NCBI GenBank assembly: GCA_002897735.1
Contig: BDTW01000015.1
Span: forward strand, 1-64,000
Direction: 5' to 3'
Length of the DNA stretch: 64,000 nt
From: a bacterium BMS3Bbin13
GTDB lineage: Bacteria; Pseudomonadota; Gammaproteobacteria; 21-64-14
Each line of letters begins with the position of its first letter. The first letter of the stretch is position 1. Positions 8,059 to 19,788 of the stretch are shown here, one piece after another. The notes under the pieces are model-generated. The model was not told where the DNA came from. It searched no databases and worked only from the letters and a program-made list of their open reading frames with translations. A program made the translations under genes and the position numbers.

Positions 8059-9708
8059 GTGACCCGCCCGTTGCGCATCGCCCTGGCCCAGTTGAATCTC
8101 CTGGTGGGGGACGTGGCCGGCAATGCCGAGCGCATCCGTGTCGTTGCGCTGGACGCGCGCGACCGTCTCGCGGCCGACCTGGTGGTTTTCCCCGAGCTGG
8201 CCTTGAGCGGTTATCCGCCGGAGGATCTCCTGCTGCGCGGGGATTTCCGCCGCGCGGTGGACGCGGCACTCGTCCGGCTGCGGGCCGCGGTCCACGGGAT
8301 CCATCTGCTGGTCGGCTATCCGCACACCGAAGGGAACCGCCTCTACAACGCCGCGGCGCTGCTGCGCGACGGGCGCGTCGAGGCGCGCTACTTCAAACAC
8401 CTGCTGCCGAACTACAGCGTCTTCGACGAGAAACGCTATTTCACCGCCGGGACCGAACCGTGCGTGGCCGAGATCGGCGGCGTTGCCGTCGGAATCACGA
8501 TCTGCGAGGACATCTGGCAGCCGGAACCGGCGGCGCGCACCGCCGCGGCCGGGGCCCGGCTGCTGGTGAACCTGAACGCCTCGCCGTTTCACGTGGACAA
8601 GGCCCGCGAGCGCGAGCAGGTCGCGGCGCGCCGCGTCGCCGAGTGCGGGATCCCCCTGGTCTATCTCAATCTGCTCGGCGGGCAGGACGAACTGGTCTTC
8701 GACGGGCAGTCGTTCGTCCTGGATCGGGACGGCACGCCGCGTTTTCGCGCGCCGGCCTTCGAGGAGGGGTTGCATTGCGTCGATTTCGCCCGCGAGGACG
8801 ACACGGTGCGCCCGCTGCCCGGTCCGTGTGCGCCGCTGTCGGCATCGGAGCCGAGCCTATACGGGGCGTTGGTGCTGGGGGTGCGCGACTACATCCGCAA
8901 GAACGGCTTCGACGGCGCGGTGCTCGGCCTGTCCGGGGGGATCGACTCGGCGCTGTGTCTGGCCATCGCCGTCGATGCCATCGGCGCCGGGCGCGTGCAG
9001 GCGTTGCTCATGCCCTCGCGCTACACCGCGCCGATGAGTCTCGAGGACGCCGAGGCCGAGGCGCGCGCGCTCGGCGTCGATACCCGGGTGATCCCGATCG
9101 AGCCGCCCTTCCAGGCATTCCTGGAATCGTTGCGCGAGGTGTTCGCCGGGTGCGCGCCGGATGTCACCGAGGAGAACCTGCAGGCGCGCTGCCGGGGCGT
9201 GCTGCTGATGGCGGTCTCCAACAAGACGCGCCGGATCCTCCTGACCACCGGCAACAAGAGTGAGATGTCCGTAGGCTACGCGACCCTCTACGGGGACATG
9301 GCGGGCGGCTTTGCGCCGATCAAGGACGTGCCCAAGACGCTGGTCTACCGCTTGGCGCGCTACCGCAACGCCATCGCGCCGGTGATCCCCCAGCGCGTGT
9401 TCGATCGCCCGCCGTCGGCGGAATTGGCGCCGGACCAGAAGGACGCCGACCTCCTGCCGCCCTACGAGGTGCTCGATCCGATCCTGGAACGCTACGTGGA
9501 GCTCGATCAGGGAGTGGAGAGAATCATCGCCGCGGGCTACGATGCGGCGGTGGTGCGCCGGGTGGCGGAACTGGTGGACCGCAACGAGTACAAGCGCCGC
9601 CAGGCCCCGCCCGGGGTGCGCATCTCACGACGTGCCTTCGGCCGGGACCGGCGCTATCCGATCACCTGCGGCAACCGCCACGCCGGCGGACCGGGCTCGG
9701 ATCCGTGA
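8059..9708 (+). CDS. nadE: Glutamine-dependent NAD+ synthetase
   Basis: Protein of 549 residues with two domains. The N-terminal nitrilase-type glutaminase (1-255) has the triad Glu46 (FPELALSG), Lys113 (KHLLPNY) and Cys149 (TICEDIW). The C-terminal NAD synthase (about 270-540) has the ATP pyrophosphatase loop LSGGIDSA near 291-298 and TTGNKSEMSVGY. It makes the last step of NAD synthesis, amidation of nicotinate adenine dinucleotide, using glutamine as ammonia source. GTG start with GGAG upstream. Together with nadA at 24 kb, the window holds two de novo NAD genes. Confidence 0.95.
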   Translation: MTRPLRIALAQLNLLVGDVAGNAERIRVVALDARDRLAADLVVFPELALSGYPPEDLLLRGDFRRAVDAALVRLRAAVHGIHLLVGYPHTEGNRLYNAAALLRDGRVEARYFKHLLPNYSVFDEKRYFTAGTEPCVAEIGGVAVGITICEDIWQPEPAARTAAAGARLLVNLNASPFHVDKAREREQVAARRVAECGIPLVYLNLLGGQDELVFDGQSFVLDRDGTPRFRAPAFEEGLHCVDFAREDDTVRPLPGPCAPLSASEPSLYGALVLGVRDYIRKNGFDGAVLGLSGGIDSALCLAIAVDAIGAGRVQALLMPSRYTAPMSLEDAEAEARALGVDTRVIPIEPPFQAFLESLREVFAGCAPDVTEENLQARCRGVLLMAVSNKTRRILLTTGNKSEMSVGYATLYGDMAGGFAPIKDVPKTLVYRLARYRNAIAPVIPQRVFDRPPSAELAPDQKDADLLPPYEVLDPILERYVELDQGVERIIAAGYDAAVVRRVAELVDRNEYKRRQAPPGVRISRRAFGRDRRYPITCGNRHAGGPGSDP

Positions 9709-9743
9709 TTGGAATTTGCGGCGGTGTTGGGGTTTCGGGCGTT

Positions 9744-9888
9744 GTCGGCGGGGCGAGCCCCGCCCTACGGGTGGGTATGGGAACCGTGTTGGTTTTGCGG
9801 TAGGGCCGGGCTTGCCCGGCCGGCGGTGTTGGGGTTTGCGGCGGTGTTGGGGTTTCGGGTGTTGTCGGCGGGGCGAGCCCCGCCCTAC
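9744..9888. repeat. Three REP-like palindromes
   Basis: Copies of the 25-bp family lie at 9744-9768, 9800-9824 (opposite orientation) and 9864-9888. A short direct repeat, GCGGTGTTGGGGTTTCGGG, precedes the first and third copies. The block fills the space between nadE and the nitroreductase gene, which are convergent. Confidence 0.8.
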
Positions 9889-9915
9889 GGGAACCCCGGT
9901 TTGGAGAACCGCCGG

Positions 9916-10437
9916 TCAGAGATAGACCACCACTTCGTCGAGACGCCGGCGCGGTGTGGGTTCCGGGAGTTCCGCCGGGTAGCCCAGGCTGAGCAGCGCG
10001 ATCGGTGTCAGCTCCGGGTCCAGCCCGAGGCCTGTACGGATGCGCTCCTCGTCGAAGCGTCCCACCCAGGTCGAACCCATACCGGCGGCGACCACGGCGA
10101 GTTGCGCGTAGGCGGCGGCGATGGTGGCGTCCTGCAGTGCATAGAGCTGCTCGCCGCGCTCCCCGAACTCTTGCGCGGAACGCCGCGCGTCGGCGCAGAA
10201 CAGCAGGCACACCGGCGCTTCCGAGATGAACGCCTGATCGTCGGCCGCGGCGCGCAGCGCGTCCCGATGGACCGCGTCCGTGACCACGACGATCCGGTAG
10301 GCCTGCAGGTCACCCGCCGACGGCGCGCTGCTCGCGGTCTCGAGGATCGCATGCAGCTTTTCCCGTTCCACCGGCATGTCGGCTTGGTAGCGTCGCACCG
10401 AATGGCGGCGGCGGACGGTCTCGAAGAAATCCCACAT
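9916..10437 (-). CDS. Nitroreductase family protein
   Basis: Protein of 173 residues, a compact member of the FMN-dependent nitroreductase fold. It has an N-terminal RRRHSVRRYQ (phosphate-binding), ASSAPSAGDLQ (FMN-binding loop), a central helix DATIAAAYAQLAVVAAGMGSTWVG and the C-terminal LSLGYPAE. The family reduces nitro groups, quinones or flavins with NAD(P)H; the substrate cannot be told from sequence. AAGGAG precedes the ATG. Convergent with nadE and in the same direction as bamD upstream (41 bp apart). Confidence 0.85.
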   Translation of the reverse strand: MWDFFETVRRRHSVRRYQADMPVEREKLHAILETASSAPSAGDLQAYRIVVVTDAVHRDALRAAADDQAFISEAPVCLLFCADARRSAQEFGERGEQLYALQDATIAAAYAQLAVVAAGMGSTWVGRFDEERIRTGLGLDPELTPIALLSLGYPAELPEPTPRRRLDEVVVYL

Positions 10438-10478
10438 CGGATGCTCCTTCCGCTGACCCCCTCGGGACCCGCCGCGCC

Positions 10479-11276
10479 TCAGCCGCCTGAACGGGGCTTC
10501 AGGCGCGCCAGCGCAGGGTCCTTGGGGTAGTTGAGTTTCAAAACCCGCAACGCGTCGTTCGCCGGACCCTTGAGGCCGAGCCGGCGGTAACCCTCCACCA
10601 TGAGCACCAGCGCGCGGGGCGTCGCCGGTGTCTGCCGGTAGTGATCGAGGATATGCTTGGCGCGGTCGATGGCCGCCACGTAGGCGCCGCGCCCCATATA
10701 ATAGTTCGCGACGCTGAGTTCATACTTCGCCAGGTTGCCGCGCAGAAACACCATCCGGTCGCGGGCGTCCCGCGCGTAGCGGCTGTCGGGGAATCTGCGC
10801 AGCAGTTGTGCGAAGTACCGGAATGCCTTGAGTTCGGATTCCTGGTCGCGTTGCGAGCGGTCGACTCCGAAAAGGCGCTGGATCAATCCGCGCCCGCGAT
10901 TGTACTCGGAGAGGCCCATCAGGTAATAGGCGTAGTCCACGTTCGGATTGCGCGGATACATCTTGATGAAACGCTGCGCCTCGGAGACCGCCGAGTCGGG
11001 CTCGTCCTGCTTGTAGTAGGCGTAGGCGATCTCGAGCTGGGCCTGCTGGGCGTAGCGGCCGAACGGGAACCGCGACTCCAGCTTCTCGAAGTCCTGGATG
11101 GCCGTCTGGTAGTTGCCCGCGTCGAGTTCTTGCATGGCCTCGCTGTAGAGCTTGGTCACGGGCCAGCCCTTGGTCTTGTCGGCCTCCTTGCCGAACATCG
11201 CGCAGCCGCCCAGCACCAGGAGCAGGCAGGCGGCGATGAAGACCGGTATGAGGCGGCGCGGTCGGGTTCGGGGCAT
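10479..11276 (-). CDS. bamD: BamD, outer-membrane protein assembly lipoprotein
   Basis: Lipoprotein of 265 residues. Signal peptide with lipobox LGGC, lipidated Cys25. The remainder consists of five TPR-type helix pairs (LYSEAMQELDAGNYQTAIQDF, FPFGRYAQQAQLEIAYAYYK, YPRNPNVDYAYYLMGL and so on). It is the essential periplasmic scaffold of the Bam complex that inserts beta-barrel proteins. It is divergent from rluD, the usual arrangement in gammaproteobacteria, with 59 bp between start codons. Confidence 0.94.
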   Translation of the reverse strand: MPRTRPRRLIPVFIAACLLLVLGGCAMFGKEADKTKGWPVTKLYSEAMQELDAGNYQTAIQDFEKLESRFPFGRYAQQAQLEIAYAYYKQDEPDSAVSEAQRFIKMYPRNPNVDYAYYLMGLSEYNRGRGLIQRLFGVDRSQRDQESELKAFRYFAQLLRRFPDSRYARDARDRMVFLRGNLAKYELSVANYYMGRGAYVAAIDRAKHILDHYRQTPATPRALVLMVEGYRRLGLKGPANDALRVLKLNYPKDPALARLKPRSGG

Positions 11277-11335
11277 GACTGAGGATATTCTCGCACGGAC
11301 GGGGGTTTTGCGGCACAGTATACTCCAAGCGCGCC

Positions 11336-12307
11336 ATGGACGAATCCGAACCTCTCACCGCCGAGATCCCGCCCGACCTGTCCGGGCGGCGCCTGGACCA
11401 GGCGCTCGCCAAACTGTTCCCGCGTTACTCGCGCAGCCGCATCCAGCAGTGGATCCGCGCGGGCGACGTGCGGGTGGACGGGCGCGCGTGGCGGGCGCGC
11501 GACCGGCTCGCGGGTGGTGAGCGGGTGGTGCTTCAGGCGCGGAAGCCGGCGGCGGACCCGGGGTGCCGGGCCCAGTCCATCCCCCTCGAGATCGTCTACG
11601 AGGACGACACGCTGCTGGTCATCGACAAGCCGCCGGGGCTGGTGGTGCACCCGGCACCCGGCAACCGCGAAGGCACGCTGCAAAACGCCCTGCTGCACCA
11701 CGATCCGGCGCTGGCGGCGCTGCCGCGCGGCGGGCTCGTGCACCGCCTCGACAAGGACACCTCGGGGCTGCTGGTGGTGGCGCGCACCCTCGCGGCCCAC
11801 AAGGCCCTGGTGGATCAACTCCAGGCACGCAGCGTGGAGCGTGAGTACGAGGCGCTCGTGCACGGGGTCATGATCGCCGGCGGCACCGTGGACCAGCCGC
11901 TCGGGCGCCATCCGGTGGACCGCAAGCGCATGGCGGTCGTCCCGGCCGGGCGCCGGGCCGTCACCCACTACCGGGTCCGGGAGCGGTTTCGCGCCCACAC
12001 GTGGGTGCGCGTGCGCCTCGAGACCGGCCGCACCCACCAGATCCGGGTGCACATGGCGTATCTGCGCTACCCGCTGGTGGGCGATCCGGTCTACGGCGGG
12101 CGCTTCCGGGTCCCGCCGCGCGCCTCGGAAGACCTGCTCGGTGCCCTGCGCGCCCTGCGCCGGCAGGCGCTGCACGCCGGGCGTCTGGCGTTGATCCACC
12201 CCGATACCGGCGCGCGCGTGGAGTGGTACGCGCCGCTGCCGGCGGACCTGGAGGCGCTGATCGGCGTGCTGCGCACCGACGCGGCGGCCGCCGGGCGGGA
12301 TCGTTAG
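11336..12307 (+). CDS. rluD: 23S rRNA pseudouridine synthase D
   Basis: Protein of 323 residues. N-terminal S4 RNA-binding domain (RLDQALAKLFPRYSRSRIQQWI, RVDG), then the RluA-type catalytic domain with HRLDKDTSGLLVVAR carrying the catalytic Asp, and RTHQIRVHMAY near the end. It modifies uridines 1911/1915/1917 of helix 69 in E. coli. The downstream pgeF gene starts two bases after the stop. Confidence 0.95.
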   Translation: MDESEPLTAEIPPDLSGRRLDQALAKLFPRYSRSRIQQWIRAGDVRVDGRAWRARDRLAGGERVVLQARKPAADPGCRAQSIPLEIVYEDDTLLVIDKPPGLVVHPAPGNREGTLQNALLHHDPALAALPRGGLVHRLDKDTSGLLVVARTLAAHKALVDQLQARSVEREYEALVHGVMIAGGTVDQPLGRHPVDRKRMAVVPAGRRAVTHYRVRERFRAHTWVRVRLETGRTHQIRVHMAYLRYPLVGDPVYGGRFRVPPRASEDLLGALRALRRQALHAGRLALIHPDTGARVEWYAPLPADLEALIGVLRTDAAAAGRDR

Positions 12308-12309
12308 GA

Positions 12310-13095
12310 GTGGCACGGGGGGCGGGCGCCGGTCCGCCGCTCGGGATCCTCCGGCCCGACTGGCCGGCCCCCGCGCGGATCGGCGCCGCGGTGACCACGC
12401 GCCGCGGCGGGGTGAGCCGCGGGCCTTATGCGGAGTTCAATCTCGGCGATCATGTCGGCGACGATCCGCGCGCGGTGTCCGCCAACCGCGCGCGGTTGAT
12501 CGAGGCGCTGGGCCTGCCGGAGGCGCCGCGCTGGCTGCATCAGTGCCACGGCGCCGGGGTGGTGCATCTCCCGGAGGCGGGGGCGGCGGGGCTCGATGCC
12601 GATGCGGCCTGGACCGAGCGCCCCGGCGTGGTGTGTGCGGTACTCACCGCCGATTGCCTCCCGGTATTGTTGTGCGATCGCCGCGGCGCCCGGGTCGCCG
12701 CGGTCCATGCCGGCTGGCGGGGGCTCGCCGCCGGCGTGCTGGAAACCGCGGTACGGTCGCTGACGCGGTCGCCGGCCGAACTGCTCGCGTGGCTCGGCCC
12801 GGCCATCGGGCCGGAGTCCTTCGAGATCGGCGACGAGGTGCGCGAGCGGCTGCTTGCCGGCGACCCGCGCTCGCACGATGCGTTCCAGCCGGCCGGGTCC
12901 GGGCGGTGGCGGGCGGATCTCTGCGCGCTGGCGCGTACGCGCCTGGAGGCGGCGGGCGTGCGCGCCGTCTATGGCGGCACGACCTGTACGTTGCGCGATC
13001 CGCGGCGCTTCTACTCGTACCGGCGCGACGGTGCCACGGGCCGCATGGCGGCGCTGATCTGGATTCGGGATCCGGCCGCGGGCGCACGGTCGTGA
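12310..13095 (+). CDS. pgeF: Peptidoglycan editing factor, laccase-domain protein
   Basis: Protein of 261 residues of the YfiH/YlmD family. Signature segments are WLHQCHGAGVV, VLTADCLPVLLCD (catalytic Cys), AVHAGWRGLAAG (His), GPAIGPESFEIGDEV and GGTTCTLRDPRRFYSYRRDG. Members remove wrongly incorporated residues from peptidoglycan precursors and also act on purine nucleosides. The GTG at 12310 is the first in-frame start after the rluD stop; its ribosome-binding site is poor, so translational coupling to rluD is likely. The rluD-pgeF pair is conserved in gammaproteobacteria. Confidence 0.9.
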   Translation: MARGAGAGPPLGILRPDWPAPARIGAAVTTRRGGVSRGPYAEFNLGDHVGDDPRAVSANRARLIEALGLPEAPRWLHQCHGAGVVHLPEAGAAGLDADAAWTERPGVVCAVLTADCLPVLLCDRRGARVAAVHAGWRGLAAGVLETAVRSLTRSPAELLAWLGPAIGPESFEIGDEVRERLLAGDPRSHDAFQPAGSGRWRADLCALARTRLEAAGVRAVYGGTTCTLRDPRRFYSYRRDGATGRMAALIWIRDPAAGARS

Positions 13096-13172
13096 GCCGC
13101 TTGCGACGGGTATTATGACCCGGTCGCCCCGGCAGTCTGTCGGACTTGGGGGGTTCTACCGTGGCGGCGGGA

Positions 13173-14174
13173 TCAATCGTGATCCGGCATGAGCCGATCC
13201 TCGTCCGCAACGGGCGGCGATTCCAATTCCCGGGCCTCGCCGCGTGTCGGCCAACGATACAAGACCATGAGGTAGGCGAAAATCAGCATATAGATCACCG
13301 CGGTCCCGAACATGTTGCCGGGCATGCCGGTCCGGCCGTTGCCGTAAGGTCCGCCGAAGCCCTCCGCGGTCGACCAGATCAGGAATGAGAAGGCCATTCC
13401 GACCGGTAACAGGTAACGCAGGAGTTTTCCGGAAAGCAGACTCCAGGCGACGATCGTCTCCGTTGCGGCCGCAAGCAATCCGAAGATCAGGGGATCGGTG
13501 TGCATGATGACGTAGACAAAGGCCTGAAGATAATGGACCAGCCAGGCGGGCTGGCCTTGCTGGGCATCGACCAGATAGTTGACGAAGTGCGTCAGAAAAT
13601 AGGGGTGCCATTTAAACAGCGCGTCCCAGGCCCACAGGAAGCCGAAGATGTTGCGGGCGGCATGGATCCAGAGAAGCGTATGGTCGCGCGTGGTACGCGC
13701 CGACGATGCCGAGAGGGGCCGGCTGATGCGCCAGCAGGTATAGGTGAGGATCATGGCGATGAGGTAGGGCGGTGCAATGCCGGCATCGGTCCCGCCGGCG
13801 GCGGGATTGAAATCGCCGCCATGTTCGACGACGATCCACATCCCCAGCAGGTACACGATGGCGATCCACAAGGCCGATCGCATGCCCTTGCCCGACAGCA
13901 ATACCAGCGCGATGTAGAGATTCAGCAGGACGATGCCGTTTCCGGCGAGATGTACGGGCCAGGAGGACAGCGGCAGCCCGAGAAAATGGGCGACCGCCAG
14001 TTTGTTGATCCCCGATGAGGCGGTCCAAGTGTTGTACAACCAGATGAGCCCGAAGAGGATACGCAGTAGACGGAACATTTGAGCTTGTACGGGCGTGGTC
14101 GTAGGGGGCGGATACTTGGGCGGCCGATGATCGAAGCCCAGCCGGCGGAAAACGGCTTGTGTCTGTCCGGACAT
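13173..14174 (-). CDS. Multi-pass membrane protein with two DoxX-like halves
   Basis: Protein of 333 residues with about eight hydrophobic segments. An N-terminal tail is followed by RLLRILFGLIWLYNTW and, about 140 residues on, by NIFGFLWAWDALFKWHPYF. Each is followed by a V/A-x-H-F-type segment, which suggests an internally duplicated DoxX-like unit. Glycines and aromatic residues in the helices and a GGPYGNGRTGMPGN loop near the C-terminus stand out. AAGGGG precedes the ATG. No function can be given. It is convergent with pgeF. Confidence 0.6.
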   Translation of the reverse strand: MSGQTQAVFRRLGFDHRPPKYPPPTTTPVQAQMFRLLRILFGLIWLYNTWTASSGINKLAVAHFLGLPLSSWPVHLAGNGIVLLNLYIALVLLSGKGMRSALWIAIVYLLGMWIVVEHGGDFNPAAGGTDAGIAPPYLIAMILTYTCWRISRPLSASSARTTRDHTLLWIHAARNIFGFLWAWDALFKWHPYFLTHFVNYLVDAQQGQPAWLVHYLQAFVYVIMHTDPLIFGLLAAATETIVAWSLLSGKLLRYLLPVGMAFSFLIWSTAEGFGGPYGNGRTGMPGNMFGTAVIYMLIFAYLMVLYRWPTRGEARELESPPVADEDRLMPDHD

Positions 14175-14658
14175 AAGAGACCCCTTGCGATTGCCCCGGT
14201 GCGCGGCAAGTGCCGCCGTTCCCGCAGCCCGACGACGATATCCACGACTTTTCGAAGGGGATCCGGATCGTCGCGGCGTTTCTCGCCGACTTCCAATTCG
14301 GGGTGGTGGCCGCCCTCGCCGTGACCGCCCACGAAATCCCGCAGGAATCGAGTGACTTTGTGGCCCTGCTCCACAGCGATGTTCGACCGCGCCCGGGTCC
14401 CGGTGTTCAACCCGCCGGTCACCACGGTGGCGGGCGGACCGCCGGCCTACTACAGTTTACGGAGGCCGCGGGAGCGGCGACCCTACGTGTCGGCGGCGGC
14501 CGCCTCGCGCCTTCCCTGATACTCTGATATCGCGATCGCGGACCTCATCCCCGGGTCGCACCGGCAGTCGGATGTTCGCGCCCGGCAGGTGCCGTTGATC
14601 GGCGCGGGGGTATGATGGATCCCCGTGGTGCACCACCTGCCCGGGGGAAGGAGGAGAC
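14175..14658. other. Gene-free spacer
   Basis: Divergent spacer of 484 bp between the membrane protein and the ACT-domain gene. I see no gene, repeat of the window's families, or clean promoter. The short reading frames in it have no ribosome-binding site and no recognisable product. Confidence 0.5.
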
Positions 14659-15177
14659 GTGCGGGACTGGCATATGCTGACGCTCGTCGGGGTCGATCGG
14701 CCCGGCATCGTGGCGCGGGTCACCGACACCCTCTATCGTGTCGGCTGCAATCTCGGCGAGGCCTCGATGCTCCGGCTCGGCGGCAATTTCACCATCAGCA
14801 TGATGGTGGAGCATGCGGGCGGCGCGCACTCCCTGGCCGAGCGGCTCGAGCCGGTGGCCCGCGCGTTGGACCTGCACCTGCACGTGGACCCCATCCGCGG
14901 GGCCCTGCACCGCCACGTCGTGCCGGACGTGCGGGTGCGGGTACACGGCGCCGACCGCCCGGGGATCGTGGCGCGGGTCACCGGTGCCCTCGCCGAGGCG
15001 GGCCTGGACATCACCGACCTCGAGTCGGACGTGGCCGGAACCGGAGAGCGCCCGGTGTACGTGCTGCAGATCGAGGGCGTGGCGCAGCGCGGCATCGATT
15101 CACTGCGTGCGGCGCTGGAGAGGCTGGGCGACGGGGTGGAGACGAGCCTCGAGCCGGTGGACACGGTGCTCGGTTAG
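14659..15177 (+). CDS. Double ACT-domain protein, GcvR-like
   Basis: Protein of 172 residues made of two ACT domains, each starting with a D-R-P-G-I-V-A-R-V-T motif (VGVDRPGIVARVTDTLY at about 10-26; GADRPGIVARVTGALAEAG about 95-113). This is the organisation of the glycine-cleavage repressor GcvR and of related amino-acid-sensing regulators without DNA-binding domain. GTG start with GGAGGAG eight bases upstream. It is followed 14 bp later by def, probably in one transcript. Confidence 0.8.
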   Translation: MRDWHMLTLVGVDRPGIVARVTDTLYRVGCNLGEASMLRLGGNFTISMMVEHAGGAHSLAERLEPVARALDLHLHVDPIRGALHRHVVPDVRVRVHGADRPGIVARVTGALAEAGLDITDLESDVAGTGERPVYVLQIEGVAQRGIDSLRAALERLGDGVETSLEPVDTVLG

Positions 15178-15191
15178 GGGTCGGCGGGTCG

Positions 15192-15701
15192 GTGACGGTT
15201 CTGGAAGTCCTGACCTACCCGGACGCCCGCCTCAAGCGGGTCGCCGATCCCGTGGAACGCTTCGACGCGGCGTTGCGGGGGTTCGTCGCGGATCTGGTGC
15301 GGACGATGGCGGCGGGTCCGGCCGCGGTGGGGATCGCCGCCCCGCAGGTCGGACGCCTGCAGCGGCTGGTGATCGTCGACGTCTCGACGCGCCCCCGCGC
15401 CGCGGGCCATGGACGGCTCGTGTTGATCAATCCCGAGATCACCGCGTGGGAGGGCCACGCGGTCGGCCGTGAAGGCTGTCTGTCGGTGCCCGACTACACC
15501 GGCAACGTGATCCGCGCCGAGTGCATCCGGCTCAGCGCCCGCGACGAGCACGGCGGGTCCGTGGACTACGAGATGGAAGGATTCGAGGCGCGCGTCGTGC
15601 AGCACGAAATGGACCATCTGGACGGGCTGTTGTTCCTGGACCGGCTGGTGAGCCGGCGCAGCGACCTGTTTGCGCGTCGGGACCGCGGGAAGGGGTCTTG
15701 A
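15192..15701 (+). CDS. def: Peptide deformylase
   Basis: Protein of 169 residues with all three deformylase motifs: VGIAAPQVG (motif 1), EGCLSVP with the metal-binding Cys (motif 2) and HEMDHLDG with two metal-binding His and catalytic Glu (motif 3). It removes the formyl group from nascent proteins using Fe2+. The GTG at 15192 gives the family-typical beginning [12 protein letters not shown]. It is not next to fmt here, so it may be a second, stand-alone copy. Confidence 0.93.
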   Translation: MTVLEVLTYPDARLKRVADPVERFDAALRGFVADLVRTMAAGPAAVGIAAPQVGRLQRLVIVDVSTRPRAAGHGRLVLINPEITAWEGHAVGREGCLSVPDYTGNVIRAECIRLSARDEHGGSVDYEMEGFEARVVQHEMDHLDGLLFLDRLVSRRSDLFARRDRGKGS

Positions 15702-15759
15702 AAATCCCGGATTCCCCCCAATAAAAAATAACACCGATCTTCAGCCCGGAGTCTTTGCG

Positions 15760-18357
<2,598 letters not shown>

Positions 18358-18417
18358 GACCCCCGGGACGGCCCGCGGGCGCGGGTTCGACCGGGAACGC
18401 AACGGAGGGTGTGGCCC

Positions 18418-19578
18418 TTGCGACCGGACTACGAGGGTGGCGGGCTCGTCAATTTGGTGGCGTCCCTGGTCGAGGGGCTGGGTGCGGCGCCGCCGGCCCC
18501 GTATGCGCCGCTGGCGGCACTCGCCCCGGCGGAAGTGGCGCAGGCGCGCCACGTGGTGTTCCTCCTGCTCGACGGCCTGGGTCACGACTACCTGATCGCG
18601 CACGGCGCCGGGGGGGCGCTCGCCGCGCATCTCCGGGGACGGATCTGCTCCGTGTTCCCGCCCACCACGGCGGCGGCGGTGACCACGCTGCTCACCGCCA
18701 CCGCGCCCCAGCAACACGCGGTCACCGGTTGGTTCCTGTATCTGCGCGAGTTGGGTACGGTCACCACCTTCCTGCCGTTCCGTCCGCGCTGGGGTGGTCC
18801 GCCGCTGGATCACTTCGGGTTGTCCGCGGCCGAATTCGTTTCCGCCCCGCCGGCGCTGGACCGGCTCGATGCCGAGACTTGGTGCCTGCTGCCCGAGGAG
18901 GTGGTTGAATCCGCCTACAGCCGCGCGCTGACCGGCGGCGCGCACCGCACCGGCTACCGTGATCTGGAAGACTTCGGTTCGCGTATCGTCGGCCTCGTGC
19001 GCGACGCCGCGCGACGCCGTTTCGTTTACGCCTACTGGCCGGAATTCGACCGCCTGGCGCACCTGCACGGGGTCGGCTCCGCACCGGTGCGCGCGCACTT
19101 CGAGACCCTCGACGACGCCTTCGGCCGACTGCTCGAGCGCCTGCGCGGCACCGATACCCTGGTGGTGGCGGTGGCCGACCACGGCTTCGTGGACATCGGT
19201 CCGCAGGAGATCGTGCACCTCGAGGATCACCCGGCGCTCGCCGAGTGCCTGACCCTGCCGCTGTGCGGCGAGCCGCGCGCCGCCTATTGCTACGTGCGCC
19301 CCGGCGCCGTGCGGCGCTTCGAGCGCTACGTTACCGAACGGCTGGATGCACAGTGCGAGTTGCATCCCGCCGCCGCGCTGATCGAAGACGGCTGGTTCGG
19401 GCTCGGTGAGCCGGCGCCGCGCCTGTGGGAGCGCGTCGGCGACTACGTGTTGCTGATGAAGGGGCGCTGGGTGATCACGGACCGCCTGCCGGGCGAGCCG
19501 GCGTTCCGTCAGATCGGCGTCCACGGCGGTGTCAGCGAGGAGGAACTCCACGTCCCGCTGATCGTGGCGCATTGTTGA
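18418..19578 (+). CDS. Alkaline-phosphatase-superfamily phosphodiesterase/nucleotide pyrophosphatase
   Basis: Protein of about 386 residues. Metal-binding segments fit the type I phosphodiesterase family: LLLDGLGHDYL (first Asp), VFPPTTAAAVTTLLTATAP (catalytic Thr), YAYWPEFDRLAHLHG (Asp and His), VAVADHGFVDI (Asp-His) and a late GVHGGVSEEELHVPLIV. The frame opens at a GTG (18409), but the TTG at 18418 has GGAGGG at the right distance and gives the family-like start RPDYEGGGLVNL. The substrate is unknown. It lies 60 bp after clpB on the same strand. Confidence 0.85.
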   Translation: MRPDYEGGGLVNLVASLVEGLGAAPPAPYAPLAALAPAEVAQARHVVFLLLDGLGHDYLIAHGAGGALAAHLRGRICSVFPPTTAAAVTTLLTATAPQQHAVTGWFLYLRELGTVTTFLPFRPRWGGPPLDHFGLSAAEFVSAPPALDRLDAETWCLLPEEVVESAYSRALTGGAHRTGYRDLEDFGSRIVGLVRDAARRRFVYAYWPEFDRLAHLHGVGSAPVRAHFETLDDAFGRLLERLRGTDTLVVAVADHGFVDIGPQEIVHLEDHPALAECLTLPLCGEPRAAYCYVRPGAVRRFERYVTERLDAQCELHPAAALIEDGWFGLGEPAPRLWERVGDYVLLMKGRWVITDRLPGEPAFRQIGVHGGVSEEELHVPLIVAHC

Positions 19579-19746
19579 ACGCAGGGCCGCGCGGGCCTGT
19601 CCACGCCCGGCGACGCGCAGCACCGCCGCCAAGATACCGTATCCGTATCCGTCGATTACGCCCGATTTCGGTGCCGGAATGCCCCGGTGCGCGGGAAGCC
19701 CCGTCGTTCAGGGCGGGGAAGGATAGCGCGGCCGGCGCGGCCGTCT

Positions 19747-19752
19747 TATAAT
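19747..19752 (+). promoter_or_regulatory. -10 box for the small lysine-rich gene
   Basis: An exact TATAAT in GC-rich surroundings, 37 bp before the TTG start of the 49-residue gene; no good -35 box. Its position just before the only AT-rich small gene of the area supports use. Confidence 0.45.
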
Positions 19753-19788
19753 GTCCCACTCGTTTTTCCTCGAAAATAGGATGACAAA

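Noticed and set aside
11317-11324. AGTATACT palindrome between bamD and rluD as shared -10 box
   Set aside because: It fits TATACT in both directions, but no -35 box exists for either gene and the rluD leader would be only a few bases.
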